Counted from the stretch's first letter, positions 11,111-23,832 are shown. The stretch: DNA of 64,000 nt from Chimonanthus salicifolius (GCA_013350335.1 CM023535.1:32706991-32770990); one strand, 5' to 3'. Translations and numbers: made by a program. The notes: generated by a model from the letters alone, not told the origin.

Positions 11111-13250
11111 GTAAGTATTACTATGTATGATTTATTAAAAGGAGGTTAAGGGAACATTCCATTTCAGATTAAAAGTGGTTGGCCAAAATGTTATGGGCCA
11201 TGGATTTAAAATCCATCCATGAAATGAGATAGAAAATGGACAAAACCCTAATGGGTAAGATAGGTTATGTAAATGAAGGTTATTAAGGACAATATGTATA
11301 TGGCTTATGACAACATGCATGATTGAATGGAGAATGGTCAAGGATCATGGTTCGGCCCTTGCATGGCCAAACCCTAATCTTTATGTATATGGATCATGGA
11401 GGACAATAAAGGATTGGATGAGGTTCGGCCATGATGTATGGTCGAACCCCATCAAATGGTATAAACATGTTGTGTATGATTGTAAGAAAAGACCACCCTC
11501 AAAATGATATGAAAATGGAGAATAGGATGAAGAGGAGAAAAAAATGATGAACCATAGGGTTCAGCCATGTTGTATGGCCGAACCCCATGGAAGTATGTCG
11601 TTGGTTTTAATGGGTTTTAAAGGATGAAAACCATGCAAGTATGTTAATGATTTTAATGGGTTTTAAAGGATGAAAATCATGGAAGTGTGTTAGTGATTTT
11701 AATGGGTTTTAAAGGATGAAAATGGTGGAAGTATGTTTATGGATTTTTATACATCTTTCATGATGAACCATGGCTAATAAACTAAGAAATAAATGGAGAT
11801 GAAAAACCATGGGTTCGGCCATGTTGTATGGCCGAACCCCATGGATCATATTTGTGGGATCTAATATGTTGTAAGTGATTTAAGAAAGAAGAGGATGAAA
11901 AATGAGACACCATGGGTTCGGCCATGTTGTATGGCCGAACCCCATGAACCATTTTGATGGATCATTTGGTAGATCTATGCATGCTTAAATGATGGAATGA
12001 TCAAGCTAAGGAATGGAGGGATTTATTATGGATCTATGTTATGTTAATGAATCATGTATGGACCTAAGTTATGTGCAAATAAGTTACGTGTTTAGCTATG
12101 GAAAAAGTGATAGCTAAGATGGGAACATGGTGAAAATAAAGGACCAACTGGCCAAACCCCATGGAGAATATCTTATGGACTTAGGGTTTTTATTAATGTA
12201 AAATGATTAACTTATGTGATTGGATTAATAAATCAAAACATGGAATGATGTTGGACCCACATTGATTAAAATGATCAAGGACTAAAAAGAGGGGGCCCAA
12301 AACCAAGAGAGTGAGGTTCGGCCATGTTGTATGGCCGAACCCCACTAAGGCATTTTTTGTGGACTTAAAAACGTGTTTCAGCCCCAATGTATGATGGAAA
12401 CCTCTTAGGGGACTTAACCGGATAAAAGACTAGGATGGTAAAGGGAGATGAACCTACGATGATGTAGGGGTTGATGGAATTAAATGGATCACAAATTGAT
12501 GTATGTATATGTGTTAAATGTAATAAGGTAATGGGATTTCACAAACGGTGTACGATCGGCTTGACGCAATGGGTGATTGGTTTTTGGACGAAAACGCAAG
12601 GACACGATATTTGGTCGTTGGTAGGATTCCTACCTTATTGAAAACCATGGAATATGTGTATGTGATGATTTTACTTCATGTTTTCATGATTTATTTTGGT
12701 ATCAAATGATATGTTTCAACTATGGGATTTTAATGCTATGATGTTTATTATTGCATAGCATGGTTGCACTTGCATCTCATGCATGACATGGGAGGGATCA
12801 AATGAAGGGAGTCTACGCTCCATTCGGATTTCCGATAAACAATCGTGGGGAGGAATCCACACTGATTCTAATGGATGTATGACTGAATTGTAACCGGATT
12901 CCATACTCCGTTTGGTACTGCCGATAAGGCATTCGTGGGGAGAGTTATACTGTGTTTGAAATGTAACCGGAGTCCGCACTCCGTTCGATGGGACCAATAA
13001 GGCATTCGTGGGGAGTCATGACAATACCTTGATGTGGATTATCCATCAAGAGGAATACTATGTGATTGTGATATGGATGATGGGTGGGATTCATGGCATA
13101 TGACACCTATGGCATGGCATTGACTTGCATGGTTTTGATGTATTTATATCTATTTGATTTTGGTTATACTAATCCATGTGTTGACCCTACTCGGAGTACG
13201 TACTGGGTGCGTTGTCTAACGTCCTACTTCTACCTTAGATGATAACACAG
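11111..13250 (+). other. Candidate LTR leader intron (solo LTR 6735-13713)
   Basis: Donor ATCG|GTAAGTATT at 11111 follows a purine-rich leader. A perfect CTAAC branch motif lies at 13216-13220, then the pyrimidine-rich CCTACTTCTACC and AG at 13237-13238, with a second AG at 13249-13250 (ACACAG|GAAATG). The second AG is the more conserved between families. No cDNA is available here; the call rests on position and conservation across LTR copies. Confidence 0.55.
11350..12345. repeat. Palindrome array inside candidate intron
   Basis: Copies of the GGTTCGGCC palindrome lie near 11350, 11420, 11557, 11808, 11911 and 12312, with a half copy near 12147. Here the loop is GTTGT (sense strand), the reverse view of ACACC in minus-strand LTRs, so the palindromes keep one orientation relative to the LTR. 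Confidence 0.85.
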
Positions 13251-13713
13251 GAAATGGAAGGAACGAAGGACGCGATCGGAGCCAAGCTTAGGAGCTTCGA
13301 TGAGCTAGATTTATTTCATTTAAGTTTTTATTTTGGACATGTAATTTGAGTAATTAGCTTGTTGGGACTGTAATAAATTAGACTATTTTTTATGGTTTGG
13401 ATTTTGATTTTGGACATTTTAACGTAAGGTAATTATTATTCAGTGATGGACTTCCTTGCTATATAAAATTGGATAGGATAGGACTCTATTATAATTCTGC
13501 ACTATGTTTAATTCCGCAAGCTTAACCTTAGTACGTGTGAACTGTCTTAGTGGACTTGGTCCACGCACACGTATGGTTGGCCAGTTAAGGGCCGGGCTTT
13601 GGAAGCTCGGACTTAGCTCGCGTCGTGACGTCCCGTTCTCTCTCATTCTTTTATTTCAAAAAAAAAAAAATAGACTTTGATTTTCGGCGAGTGAAAAAGG
13701 GCGGGGCGTTACA

Positions 13714-13880
13714 CCAAGAATATTCATGGCTTACAATTGGGGCTTTGTCTTTCACATGGCTTACACATGTCCCTTGGTCAACCAAGAATATGAATGGCTT
13801 ACACTTGGGGCTTGTCTTTCACGTGGCTTACACTTGTCCCTTGGTCAACCAAGAATATGCATGTGCATTAAATCATTTGC
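13714..13880 (-). repeat. U3 minisatellite of A-type LTR (second part)
   Basis: This continues the array interrupted at 6734; CCAAG is duplicated at the break. Units again contain CTTGGTCAACCAAG. Confidence 0.75.
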
Positions 13881-14267
13881 CACCTCACTTGATGAGGTGG
13901 GTTTGGGTCCCACTTGGCCATGTCACTCACATGACACCTCATACACATGCCACCTCCCTTGATGAGGTGGATCCCATGTCTTGGGTCTTAATTGGGTACA
14001 TGACCCAATTAAATTAATTCCTTACCTAATTACCTTAAACATCAATTCATCTTAACCCATTGGGTCCCAATTGGGTATTTTACCCAATTAACTACATTTA
14101 CCCAATTAATTAGAATCAAACTCTATCCATGATCCGTTGGATCATAATTGGGCCATTGCCCCAATTCTTACCCATCTAACCTTCATTTCGTCTATAAATC
14201 TTAAATTTAACAATTAAAATAGATAATACCCAATATAATAATGCATTTGAAAACCCAGGATGTTACA

Positions 14268-14900
14268 ATATCGTCAATGAAAATAATTATGAACTTATCG
14301 AGATAAGGACGGAATATTCTATTCATGAGATCCATGAACATGGCTGGTGCATGTGTTAGTCCAAAAGACATGACTACATATTCATATAGTCCATACTGAG
14401 TTCTGAAAGTTGTATTTTCTATGTCCTCATCTCTGACACGGATTTGATGGTACCTGACATAAGTTCAATCTTAGAGAAATGGCTGGATCCTTTGAGTTGA
14501 TCGATCAGATCATCAATTCTGGGCAGAGGGTACTTGTTCCTAACAGTCAACTGATTCAACTTCCTGTAATCCACACACATCCGAAGAGTACCATCTTTCT
14601 TCTTTATGAATAATACCGGTGCTCCCAGGATGAGATGCTGTGCTGGATGCATCCTAGTCTGAGCAACTCATCAATTTGTTTCTTCAGCCCAGACATTTGT
14701 GCAGGGGCCATCCGAAAATGAGGCAATGATACAAGGGTAGTGCAAGGATAGAGCTTAATCTCGAAGTCAATCTCCCTTTTTGGAGGCAAACTAGGGAGTT
14801 CTGTCAGAAATACCCCTGCGCAGTCTTTTACTATAGCAGGTAGTTCAGTCAACGGCACCTTGTCTAGTCTAATACTGTTCAGTACGAGATGGTTCATTTC
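14268..14900 (-). pseudogene. Reverse transcriptase fragment, N-terminal part (element C)
   Basis: The minus strand encodes the start of RT ([15 protein letters not shown]), the [21 protein letters not shown] block, [20 protein letters not shown] and FGLTHAP. It then stops inside FIDD: the codons for F, I, D, D occupy about 14270-14285 and element A's LTR starts at 14267. A one-base deletion in the LMSGYHQ codons (near 14450) shifts the frame. RT would copy the element RNA into DNA in the virus-like particle; this copy is broken by insertion. Confidence 0.85.
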
Positions 14901-15290
14901 TACATGTAATTTCCTGGTCATAGGATTGTTCTGTCTGTTGGCATGTACTATAAACCGTTTTCTCTTGGGTGACCAGAATATCACTCTGCGAAGGTGACAG
15001 TTATTGCCGGCCTGAAAGGTACCCAACCAGCCCATGCCAAATATGATGTCATATTCTGTCATCTCGAGTACCAAATAGTTGAATTTAAATCTGAACTCAG
15101 CAAGTTCAGTATCTGCGGAGGTGCAGATTAGACCCAGTGATTTGTCTCCAATAGGGGATATAATATAGTTGTTGTACTAAGGTACTAGTAGCAGATATGA
15201 AGGTAGCAGATATAAAGGAGTGAGATGCTCCTGAATCAACTCATGCGAAAGCATAAGAACTACCAACTACTAACATACCTTGAATCACTG
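14900..15290 (-). pseudogene. Protease remnant (element C)
   Basis: The minus strand shows VDSGASHSF near 15230, so the catalytic D-S-G is kept here, and later [11 protein letters not shown] near 15040, the second conserved aspartic-protease block of Ty3/gypsy elements. A stop codon lies just before the active site. The region then runs into RT without a gap. Confidence 0.75.
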
Positions 15291-15299
15291 AGTGATCCA

Positions 15300-16394
15300 C
15301 CGTCTCTAGAAGAGGAACTAAAGTATATAGCCGTCCAGATCCTGTTGGAATGGGTGCTTGTCCTGTCTAGTTGTGTGCCCTGGATGCTTGCGAGTGTGCT
15401 TATCGAGCTGGACGACGGAAAGAACCCCTGGAGTAAGAAGGTCTGTTGTTCTGTGGACACTCCCTCTTGATATGGCCCTGCTGACCACACTAATAATAGG
15501 TGATAACACCTCGAGGAGACTGAGAGATTGGTCTTGCTGTGGAGGGCTGACTGGAACAAAAACCTCTATTGGAAACAATAGAGGCTGAGGGTTTTCCAAA
15601 GTTAGGTCTGAATTTATTGTGAATGTGGAAAGAATTTCCCCCGCTATGGCTTCATCCGCTCTCCACAAATTTGACTGTCTCCATCAGCTCTTGTTCGGCT
15701 ATGCTGGCTCGACTGACCACTTCTGCCAAAATAACTGATTTGAAAATAGTAACCTTGGCTCTGATGCTTGGTCGCAGGCCTCGTTCAAACTTCCGGGCCT
15801 TCTTATATTCCATGTCCACCATGTATAGAGCATAACATGATAGACGGAGGAATTCTTGCTAGTACTCTGCGACGGTCATGGTGCCCTGGACCACAGTTAT
15901 GAATGCCTGTGTCTGGCGCTCCTTCTCCTCCTCTAGAAAGTAATGGTCTAGAAACATCCCAGCGAACTGATCCCAAGTCATCTCTGTTCTATCCGCCGCT
16001 AGAGTCTGTGCTTGTTGATGTTCTATGACTTTCCACCATTTGCCGACATCGTCTACCAGTTGTGAGATAGCCAGCAGTATTCGGTCCTGGTCATTAGTGA
16101 TCTTAAACAGCTTCAAGATCTTTGTGTTAGTCTCAATTCAATTCTCTGCTCCTACGGGTCCCTCCTTCCTTTGAAATAAGGGGGACGCTGTTGTTGGAAA
16201 TCTCTGACCATTATTCGGTCCTGAGATTCATTGGAAGTAGTGCCTCCATTGCCGTTCTGGTGTTGCAATAGAATGGAGGTGACTACTGCCTGCACTAAGC
16301 TCTGTAGCTCAGGAGGTACCTCAAGAAGATTCACACTGTCCTGTCCCTCTTCCTGATTCGGGTTTTGTCGGGTATTTCTTCTTCTTAAAGGCAT
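15300..16394 (-). pseudogene. Gag remnant with capsid core and knuckle (element C)
   Basis: Start at ATG 16394 (MPLRRRNTRQNPNQ), the short basic N-terminus of this sub-family. VPPELQSLVQAVVTS leads into the capsid core (MVRDFQQQRPPYFKG, then QLVDDVGKWWKVIEHQQ and FLDHYFLEEEKERQ), which matches element E residue for residue in layout. The CCHC knuckle near 15480 reads CGQQGHIKREC with a stop in place of the residue before its second cysteine. Frameshifts near 16130 and 15840 separate the pieces. Confidence 0.8.
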
Positions 16395-16856
16395 TTTCCT
16401 GAGTCATCAAAACATTGGTTGACTTAGTTTTCTCATAAGGACTTGTGTTCAAATACTTTGAAGTTATAATTGATCAAATAATCATAAGGAGGGGAAAGTT
16501 TTGTTTAGCTCTCCTATATATCACTTGTGTTCCTTACTTGGGGAAATTGCCTAAGGATCATGTAGTGTTCCTTATTTCTGGGGAAATCATGTAATGTTTC
16601 TTGTTCGGGGGAGGGACGACCTATTTTGCTATGTTTGATAAATCTAAAATTTATAATGATTGTCCTTCCCTTATTGTTGTTTTTCTCATCCAAGGTTGTT
16701 CTCAGATTGAATGCTTACATTCTGATTCCCATCAAAGTAAATTAATCCGGCCTCCGTGCAACGAACTCCGAGGAGTCGGTCAGTTGGGATTCTTATCTGT
16801 CAGTGAGACATGATGCCGTATTAATCTTATTTTGTGAGACTCAACACTTCCGGTTT

Positions 16857-16871
16857 CGCTCTGATACCAAC
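16857..16871 (-). promoter_or_regulatory. Primer binding site (element C), intact
   Basis: The minus strand reads GTTGGTATCAGAGCG directly after the LTR end TTACA. It is complementary to the 3' end of plant initiator-Met tRNA and fixes the LTR boundary at 16872. Confidence 0.9.
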
Positions 16872-18964
16872 TGTAATGCCCCGCCCTTTTTCACTTGCAT
16901 AAATCAGAGTATATTTTTTCTTTTTTATAAATGAGAGAGGTCTGGTCGTCACGACGCAAGTCAAGTCCGAGTTTCTAAAACCCAACCCTTAACTGGCCAC
17001 TATTATGTGTGCGTGGACTAAGTCCACTAAAATATTTTCACACGCTTTTCTTAATCCTTGCAGAATAATTTATATGAATAAGATGTTATTCATTCTCTTG
17101 TCATCATTAGGCAAGGAAAGCCAATCACCATAAAATTCCAATAAACTTAAGGATTATAAAATCATTGCAAATAAGTTCGAAGTTAGTACAATCCAAAATA
17201 TAAGTCCTCCGAATACATCATCGAAATCAAAACTAAAGTAATTTTAAACTTAAATCTTCCCAAGCTCCTACGCTTGGATCCCTTCTGATCTCACGTCCTT
17301 TTTCTTATCATTTCCTATTCCATCATTTATAGGGTAGAAGTAGGACATTAGTCAACATGCCCAGTAGGTATTCCAATTAGGGTTATGGCACACAGAGGAG
17401 TAATATTAGTTTAACATAAATCAAGGGTATATACATCATTAATGTCATATTTGTAAAATATCTTGTAAGTACTAAAACAATGCATGATGTCCATATCATA
17501 ATCATGCTAACATAAGTGTCATGTCATGGGTGTCAATGCCAAATGAGATCCCACCCAATGTCCATACTCAATCACATCTTAAATCAATCAATGGTTTCCT
17601 TGGCCAATTATGTCCACAGTGTTTGAGGCGGCAACCACCAGGGCACTGTATACCCATCCACAAATTAATCGGGATTACCGATGGATTGTGATCTCCTCCC
17701 TCTGCGCAGGATTTTGGGACTGACTACCCAAGAGCTCTTTCGCCCAATTACGCCATACCTTTTCTATCAACTGGACGCGGCCAAATCTCAACAGTTCATA
17801 TAGCTTCATACAAGCTGATCTCAAGCCCAAGTTATGTCCGGACCGCTCAGAACTTGAATTGTTGGTCATATGTGTTCCCTCCCATGCCATGTATGAGGTA
17901 ATGTATGCAAGAATGCCTTTACTTCTAAAAATACATAATATCATTGAAAATCGACTCATAATCATATACAATTTATTTATCCAATGCATTCATCATATTT
18001 TGAATATAAACAAGTGTCATAATATACTCCATAGTGTTCCCAATGAGGTAGGAATCCTACTAGTGTCCGATATACTTTCCTTTCTGGTTTTGCAAGGATA
18101 ACGCTAACGATCGTGTAAAATGAATCGCAATATCTTTGCGAACCTCTTTACCTCTTCAAATTTAAACATACATATTAGTTTGATCTTCCATTTTAATTTC
18201 ATCACCCCTTCCATCTGACAAGAGGCTCTAGAGGATAAACCAGAATAAAACTTTTTATTCAGTCGACTGAATCTGGAATTCAGTCGTGTAACGCCCCGCA
18301 CTCTTCGAGAAATCAGAGTCTAATTTTTTTTTTTTAAATTATTAATAAAATAACATCGGCAGAGAGCGAGCGGCGTCACGATGCCAGCTAAGTCCGGACT
18401 GCCCAAAGTCCGAACCTTAACTGGCCACCCATGTGTGCGTGGACTAAACCACGATAACAAACCACACATGGAACTAAACAATGTCATGCAGAATAAACTA
18501 GACTAACTGCGGAATTAGATTGAGCAGATAGCAAGTACAAGTCATACTTTTCAGTTTACTTAAACCAAATTAAGATTCGTCAATGCATACTCAAACCATA
18601 GCAAATAACTACATTATTACATGACCATGATAAAGTATTCAAATAACACCAATTATAAATCCATTCCAGCATTCAAGCATTTACGCTTGGCTCCCCTCCT
18701 TATCATCAACCTTCTCTTTTCCTTTCCTTGTACCTGCATTCTCCTCTGAGGATAGAATTACGGCGTTAGATCAACGTGCCCAGTAGGTTCCCGATCAGGG
18801 CTACCACATGGTTAGCTTGTAAAACATGCATATATCAAATATATGATTATCAAAAACAGGTAAATCAATGCTATGAAATATGCACATGTAATGAGTCCCT
18901 CCCAACATGCATATACATAGCCATCACTTGACGTGACTCGCACCGTCAAGGTAAATCACAATAA

Positions 18965-19125
18965 CATTTCTCCTGGCGGGACCTGCATCGCCTAAGGAGA
19001 CCAATGTATTTCTCATCATCATAACATTTCTCCTGGCAGGACCTGCATCGCCTAAGGAGACCAATGTCTTATCATCATCATAATTCTACTCCTGGCGGGA
19101 CCTGCATCGCCTAAGGAGGTTTCAC
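18965..19125. repeat. Short tandem repeat CTCCTGGCGGGACC type
   Basis: Three units of about 57 bases with CTCCTGGCGGGACCTGCATCG and CTAAGGAG. CTCCT and AGGAG ends make each unit a small inverted repeat. Equivalent units occur in the other B-type LTRs (31316-31410 and 54955-55045). Confidence 0.75.
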
Positions 19126-19490
19126 AGTTGCATCACAGCATATCACCGGAGAGTGAGCTCCGGGTTCCACAATCATCATCCCATGCCATGCATGAGATGT
19201 CAATGCATTGTATGTCATTTGTAAACACATAATTTATCATTCGAAACCACATTTTAAACATAAATCAATTACAACATATCTCATAAAAATGTAATAAAAC
19301 CAAATCATAGTTGTGGTTACAAGTAGGTAGGAAACCTACTGAAGATTCACTTCAGTGTTCAATCTTTCTTTAGTGTCACTTGCTCACGACTTGCCCGCCG
19401 TTCACTTTCGTCACCTTGTGATGTCACAGTAAATAAATCATACTATCATTTAAATGTTCATTCACATCTAAGACCCAACCACATCTTGTG

Positions 19491-20760
19491 GAGTTCGGCC
19501 ATGCCCATGGCCAAACATCACCAACTTAGGATTTAACTTCCTTTTTCATTTAATCAATTCTTAAATACTTAACCCTTTAAATCTGTCTTGGTAGGGTTCA
19601 ACCATACACCATGGCCGAACCATACCACCTTAGTTTAACCCTTCTTTCATGTCCTTTTAAACTTTATATATCCATATTTACATTATCACCCCTATTTACA
19701 GCTTTGCCACTAGGCTAAGCCATATCAAAACCATTGTCATTTCCGTGGGGTTCGGCCCTATACATGGCCGAACCTTGTAATCCCTTTTATTCATCACCAA
19801 ATGGTTCTCCATTGCGATATTTTAAACCCTTTATAAAATCATGAAAGCCATAATAAATACTACCCATAAACTTAGTCCATTTAACCCATACCATGGTCCA
19901 TGGGGTTCGGCCATACCCATGGCCGAACCCTATGGTTCACTTGGTTCAATATTCAGCATGATTACTCATGGTTTTAACGTGCTATTTCATTAATTGCCAT
20001 AAGGACACCATAACTTTATATGGTTTTTATCTCACAAAATCATCAAATACTTTCATAAAAATGTCATACCATTTCATGGGGTTCGGCCATCCCAATTGGC
20101 CGAACCTCATGGCCTATGATTTAGACCCTTTTTGTCAAATAATTAGCTTTATTTAAAACACGTAAACCTCTCTACAATTGATATGATTTTCATCTCTTGA
20201 AAGCCCTACAAATCATCAAATACTTTCATGGGGTTCGGCCATCCAAGCTGGCCGAACCCTATGTCCATGTCTTGGTCCTTATGAACATGTTTTAGGTCTC
20301 ATTTAAACATGTAATAATCAGTATAATGTTACCGAGTTTTTACCTCTCAAAACCCTCCAAATCAGTCCATCACTTTGCATGGTTTTCACTTTATAACAAC
20401 TCAATCCAAATGACCATAACACTTCATGGGATTCGGCCATCCAAGATGGCCGAGCCCAATGGTCCATTTCATCAATTTATATCCATGGTTTAGACCCATG
20501 ATACCTCAGTCCTTCATGATATTCAAGTCCATGTTTTAACCCTCTTTAAAACATGCATTTTAAATCTTAAAGAAACATCTAAAACAGTCCACAAATTGCA
20601 TGGTTTCTATGTTTCAAATACATCAAAACCAACCAATTATTTACATGGGGTTCGGCCCTCCAAGGTGGCCGAACCCAATGATCCCTTTTACAATTTTAAA
20701 ACCTCCATTACTCAAGGTTTAAACCTTGATGCATTCGGCCATACCCATGGCCCAATACAT
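19491..20760. repeat. Palindrome array, about nine copies (B-type LTR)
   Basis: GGTTCGGCC palindromes near 19491, 19593, 19741, 19904, 20074, 20227, 20424, 20644 and 20730. Loops vary (CCAAGC, CCCAATT, ACCC) while the arms stay paired. Confidence 0.85.
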
Positions 20761-21839
20761 GCTCCATTTGTTCCATGTTATTAAACCAAAATAACACATA
20801 AACACTTACCAAACTTCCTTTGCCTTTGATCCTTGCCTTCTCCCCTCTTGTTTCCTTCTTTCTTCCTTAATCCTTTGCTGGTTTATGCTTGACTAATTGG
20901 TGTAAACGCCACTGCTGATTCAGCCAAGAAAAGAGTTTGGAGAGTGGGAGAGAGAGAGATGGGGATTTCTTAGGATTTTCTATGTAAAAATCGGCCAAAT
21001 GAGATGGTCTATCCCTTTTGTAGTTCAACCCCAACTTCCATTCATTTCCCTCATTAAACCTTGGCAAAAACGATGGGATATTGGGGGCCATCCAAGGCAC
21101 CCCTTCACCCAAACGTTGCATCCATTGAAATCAGCCAATGCATCTCATTAAATGAGATGATGCCGCCCAACCTTGGTGTCCCTTGGCTTTGGCCAAGGCA
21201 CCTCTTCATCCAACGGCTAGGATTTGTTTGATTAAGAGTTGTGTGAGATTAGAACTCCTTTCCACTTCCTCTTGACTCACTTGACTCATGATCTTTTTAT
21301 TCCAGTTCAACTCATCAAACTCAACACATTTAATGCAACATATTTGAGTCAACCCTATTCTTAATTAAAACTCACTCCAAATCAGTCCAACTCAAGCTGA
21401 ACTAACTCACACTTGAGTTCAATTGAGGGCCCACACGGTCATCCGTGGTCAACTTGTTCAACCCGACCATTGGGTCCCTAATCAGCCCCTTGACCCATTT
21501 TGGCAACATGACCCATTAATGGGCTGATTTTGCCATTTTTAATTGGTTTTCGCTTGTGCATCAAGCCTACCCATTTTTGCTCCACTTGATTTCCAATCAA
21601 TTTAGCTTATCCCCATTAAATTTGGGCTCACCCAATGGTCAAATAATCCCTTATGACTAGGGGTGTAAACGGACCTGGATCCGGCCCGCGGACCGTCCGG
21701 CCCGGCCCGAAAAATAAGTATACAGGCCGGATCCTGAAGTCCACGTACTCGGACTAGAACAGTCCGTTTAGTTTTGGACGGGCCAGGGAATGTCCGCTGA
21801 CGGTGGACGAGCCCGTCAGACGGTCCGCGCTCGTTTCGA

Positions 21840-22260
21840 TTTCTAAAGCTTCCGTAAAATGAACCCTTCCTATCAACCCTAGCCGTGTTCTTTTATCTTC
21901 CTTCTCCTTTGCCCCTTCGAAAGCAAGCACTTCCTTGTCTCCATCTCTCGCCGTCACCCTTCACTCCTTCACTGCTGCTTGGGTTCTCGATCGCTTTCTC
22001 TCGCCGTCGTTCTCGATCGTCCAAAAACCCTTCTCTCACAGTTGCTTTGCTCCCTCACTTCCCTTCTCTTGCCGTCTCTTTGCTCGGATTTTACTCTCTT
22101 TCTCACTCAATCTCTTCCCTTCTCTCTCAGTTCTCTCAATCCTCTCACTCAGCCCTCTTCTCTGTTCGGATTTGCAGTAGCCAACGCCATCGCCCTTTGC
22201 CCCTTTGCTGCCGCTTGGGTCGCTCCTTGTCGCCGCCCTACGCATCCATCATAGGTAATT
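21840..22260 (+). other. Gene-leader-like stretch inside hAT
   Basis: An AACCCTAG motif (21876) is followed by about 350 bases of CT-rich sequence and then a donor-like CATAG|GTAATTT at 22253. This resembles a plant 5' UTR with its first intron. It could be the leader of the transposase gene or of a captured host gene. Long overlapping reading frames here come from the CT bias and are not supported as proteins. Confidence 0.35.
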
Positions 22261-23594
22261 TATTGACTTCTGTGGTTTGTCTTTTGCAACCTTTTTTGTC
22301 TGATATGCATTGCATCCATAACAAAAATTGTCAGTCCAAGTACTGGACAATTCACAACACTTTCAGTAATCATGTATTGTTGAATAAAATTCATGCAGAA
22401 CCCATACTTTCAGAGAAAAAGATAAGCAATGGAAGTATGAAACTACCATTTTGGGAGGCAATGTGAGGGCTTTGGGCATCTTAGATGAATCTATTATTTT
22501 AGGAGCTTCAGTGTCAGTACATCTTTCCCTCCTTTCCCATCTCTCAACTAGAGATCGTGTCCTTCCTGGTTCAACTGCCAAAATGAAAATCAAAACAATG
22601 TAAAGTCTATCAAAAAATACTTGAGTTTGTGGAATAAGAAATTCTATACTCTCACCTTTAACACATTTCACTGAGTTTATTCCTCTGCAGGAATCGAGTG
22701 AGTCAGCATCTGTAATAACAACTATCCTCAAAAATAAAATTTCACAAACAAATAATTGCAATAATTTCACAAACAAAGTTAGATAGGAAAACGATCTTTA
22801 TTAAGGTCAAAGGATTTTGGATGGAGATTGTGAAGTTTTGACACCATGCATTCTTGGGGTAATCATAACTTGTATTGGAAACTCAACCAAACCAGCACAA
22901 TAACTACTGAGGAAGAGCTGTGAGGGGCCTCTTAGAAAATGAATTTCTCATCCATAGGGGTTGTGATGTCATTTCTTCTAGTAAAGCAACCTTTCGAGAT
23001 TATGGGATAACAAAAGATATGGTTTTTGACAGGACTGCAATGAAAAAAAGAACTCAGAAAACCAAAATGTGTCACACCTCCACCTTTCCTCTGTCTATCT
23101 TTGAGTATGAGCAAATACTAGTGTCTTTTAGCTAGTTGGAGAAATGCTTTCTTACTGAGGCTTTCGTGGTTTTCTTATTTTGACTATGCTGTGTAATTGG
23201 ATGTAATGTCCTTTTGAGCTTTGTTGAGTATAGGTGAATGGAAATGTACTGATCAGTAAGTGAATATTAAATGTAGATGTAACATAAATGATTTTGTTGT
23301 TGAAGAATTTCTTAATCTTTTTACCCCAAATCAATGGCGATTTAGACTAAAAAGGACAGAAGAGCACTGTCCCACTAAATTTTGATTTTGTTTTCCACTT
23401 CATCTATAAAAAAGGATATCCAAAATCCAAATGGATTATCATCCATTCTGCCAATTGCCCAATTTCCATACCCTTTGCCCTATGCAAACACAATCTCTGT
23501 TCAATGATTCTTGGGTCATCTGCCCCTCACCCCCACAAAAAAAAATTTAACCATTTTAGTTTTTCTTTTGAAGATGCTTTGGATATGTAAAAAT

Positions 23595-23832
23595 AAAGAA
23601 ACTTAGACATGGATGTGTGGCTTTGAAGTACAAAGATGCATTCCAACATTTGGAACATTTGGATGCCAACTATAAAGAGAAAGCTGGATCTTTCAACAGC
23701 ACTGGGTTGGTGGTCTCATCTAAGCTGCCGAGATTTTCTGAAATATACACACTGTCAGTTGCTAGTGCTGATCCCAAATCTGTTTCCACTAAAAAAACAG
23801 TCCAGCTCACAAATAGTGTCACCCAGTGGTGA
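23595..23832 (+). pseudogene. Possible hAT transposase fragment
   Basis: One frame reads VALKYKDAFQHLEHLDANYK, which resembles the stretch of plant hAT transposases just after the RWNSTY block (an A-L-K-Y--A-F--L---D--Y pattern). No RWNSTY motif, zinc-finger BED domain or C-terminal dimerisation block is readable in frame nearby. The match is short and from memory of the family pattern, so the call is weak; context inside a hAT supports it. Confidence 0.3.

Larger units (their letters stand above)
6735..13713 (+). mobile_element. Solo LTR, Tekay A-like, with TSD CCAAG
   Basis: Starts TGTAATAGTCGGATTTTC at 6735 and ends GGGCGGGGCGTTACA at 13713. The five bases CCAAG are found on both sides (6730-6734 and 13714-13718), so this is a complete insertion reduced to one LTR. 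After subtracting the nested LTR (7551-10644 plus its duplication) it is about 3.9 kb. Inside, in order: AT-rich U3 with repeated GGGTCAA/ACCCAATT words, a 100-base tandem duplication (7353-7550), a CT-rich then purine-rich leader (10750-11110), a splice donor at 11111, a palindrome array, a conserved CTAAC block and an acceptor near 13238/13250. Confidence 0.9.
3742..14267 (-). mobile_element. 5' LTR of element A, split by a solo LTR
   Basis: The LTR end (minus TGTGAGGGCC on the plus strand at 3742) and the LTR start (TGTAACATCCTGGG read from 14267) bracket about 3.5 kb of A-type LTR once the 6735-13713 insertion is removed. Content matches the element D LTR in order: the conserved GTTAG...CAACGC block near 4235, CGAATGCCTTATCGG repeats (4480-4880), decayed GGTTCGGCC palindromes (5240, 5290, 5835), a purine/CT-rich leader near 5930-6400 and the U3 minisatellite (6420-6734 and 13714-13880). 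The expected splice donor near 5921 reads ATACGT instead of GTRCGT and looks broken. The five bases outside, ATATC, are the visible half of the target duplication; the other half is left of the window. Confidence 0.85.
14268..16871 (-). mobile_element. Element C internal region, 5' half, Tekay chromovirus
   Basis: Minus-strand body from the primer site (16857-16871) through gag, protease and RT. It ends abruptly at the RT active-site codons, where element A inserted. The remaining RT, RNase H and integrase should lie left of the window beyond element A. Unlike A and D it keeps the capsid core and the full protease-to-RT stretch, so it represents the complete family form, though decayed. Confidence 0.85.
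18746..20809 (-). other. Candidate LTR leader intron (B-type solo LTR)
   Basis: Minus strand donor TTTG|GTAAGTGTT at 20809, branch motif CTAAC at 18765-18769, acceptor TCCTCAG at 18746 with a second (TGCAG) at 18734. Distance from the branch adenine to the first AG is about 20 bases, as usual for plant introns. Confidence 0.55.

Noticed and set aside
11350..12345. Palindromes as separate MITE insertions
   Set aside because: No target duplications are visible at copies. They keep one orientation relative to the LTR and recur at matching places, so they belong to the LTR.
21885..22466. 193-codon plus frame and shadows in the hAT
   Set aside because: S/L/F-rich translation of CT-biased leader sequence, open in several frames; no domain.
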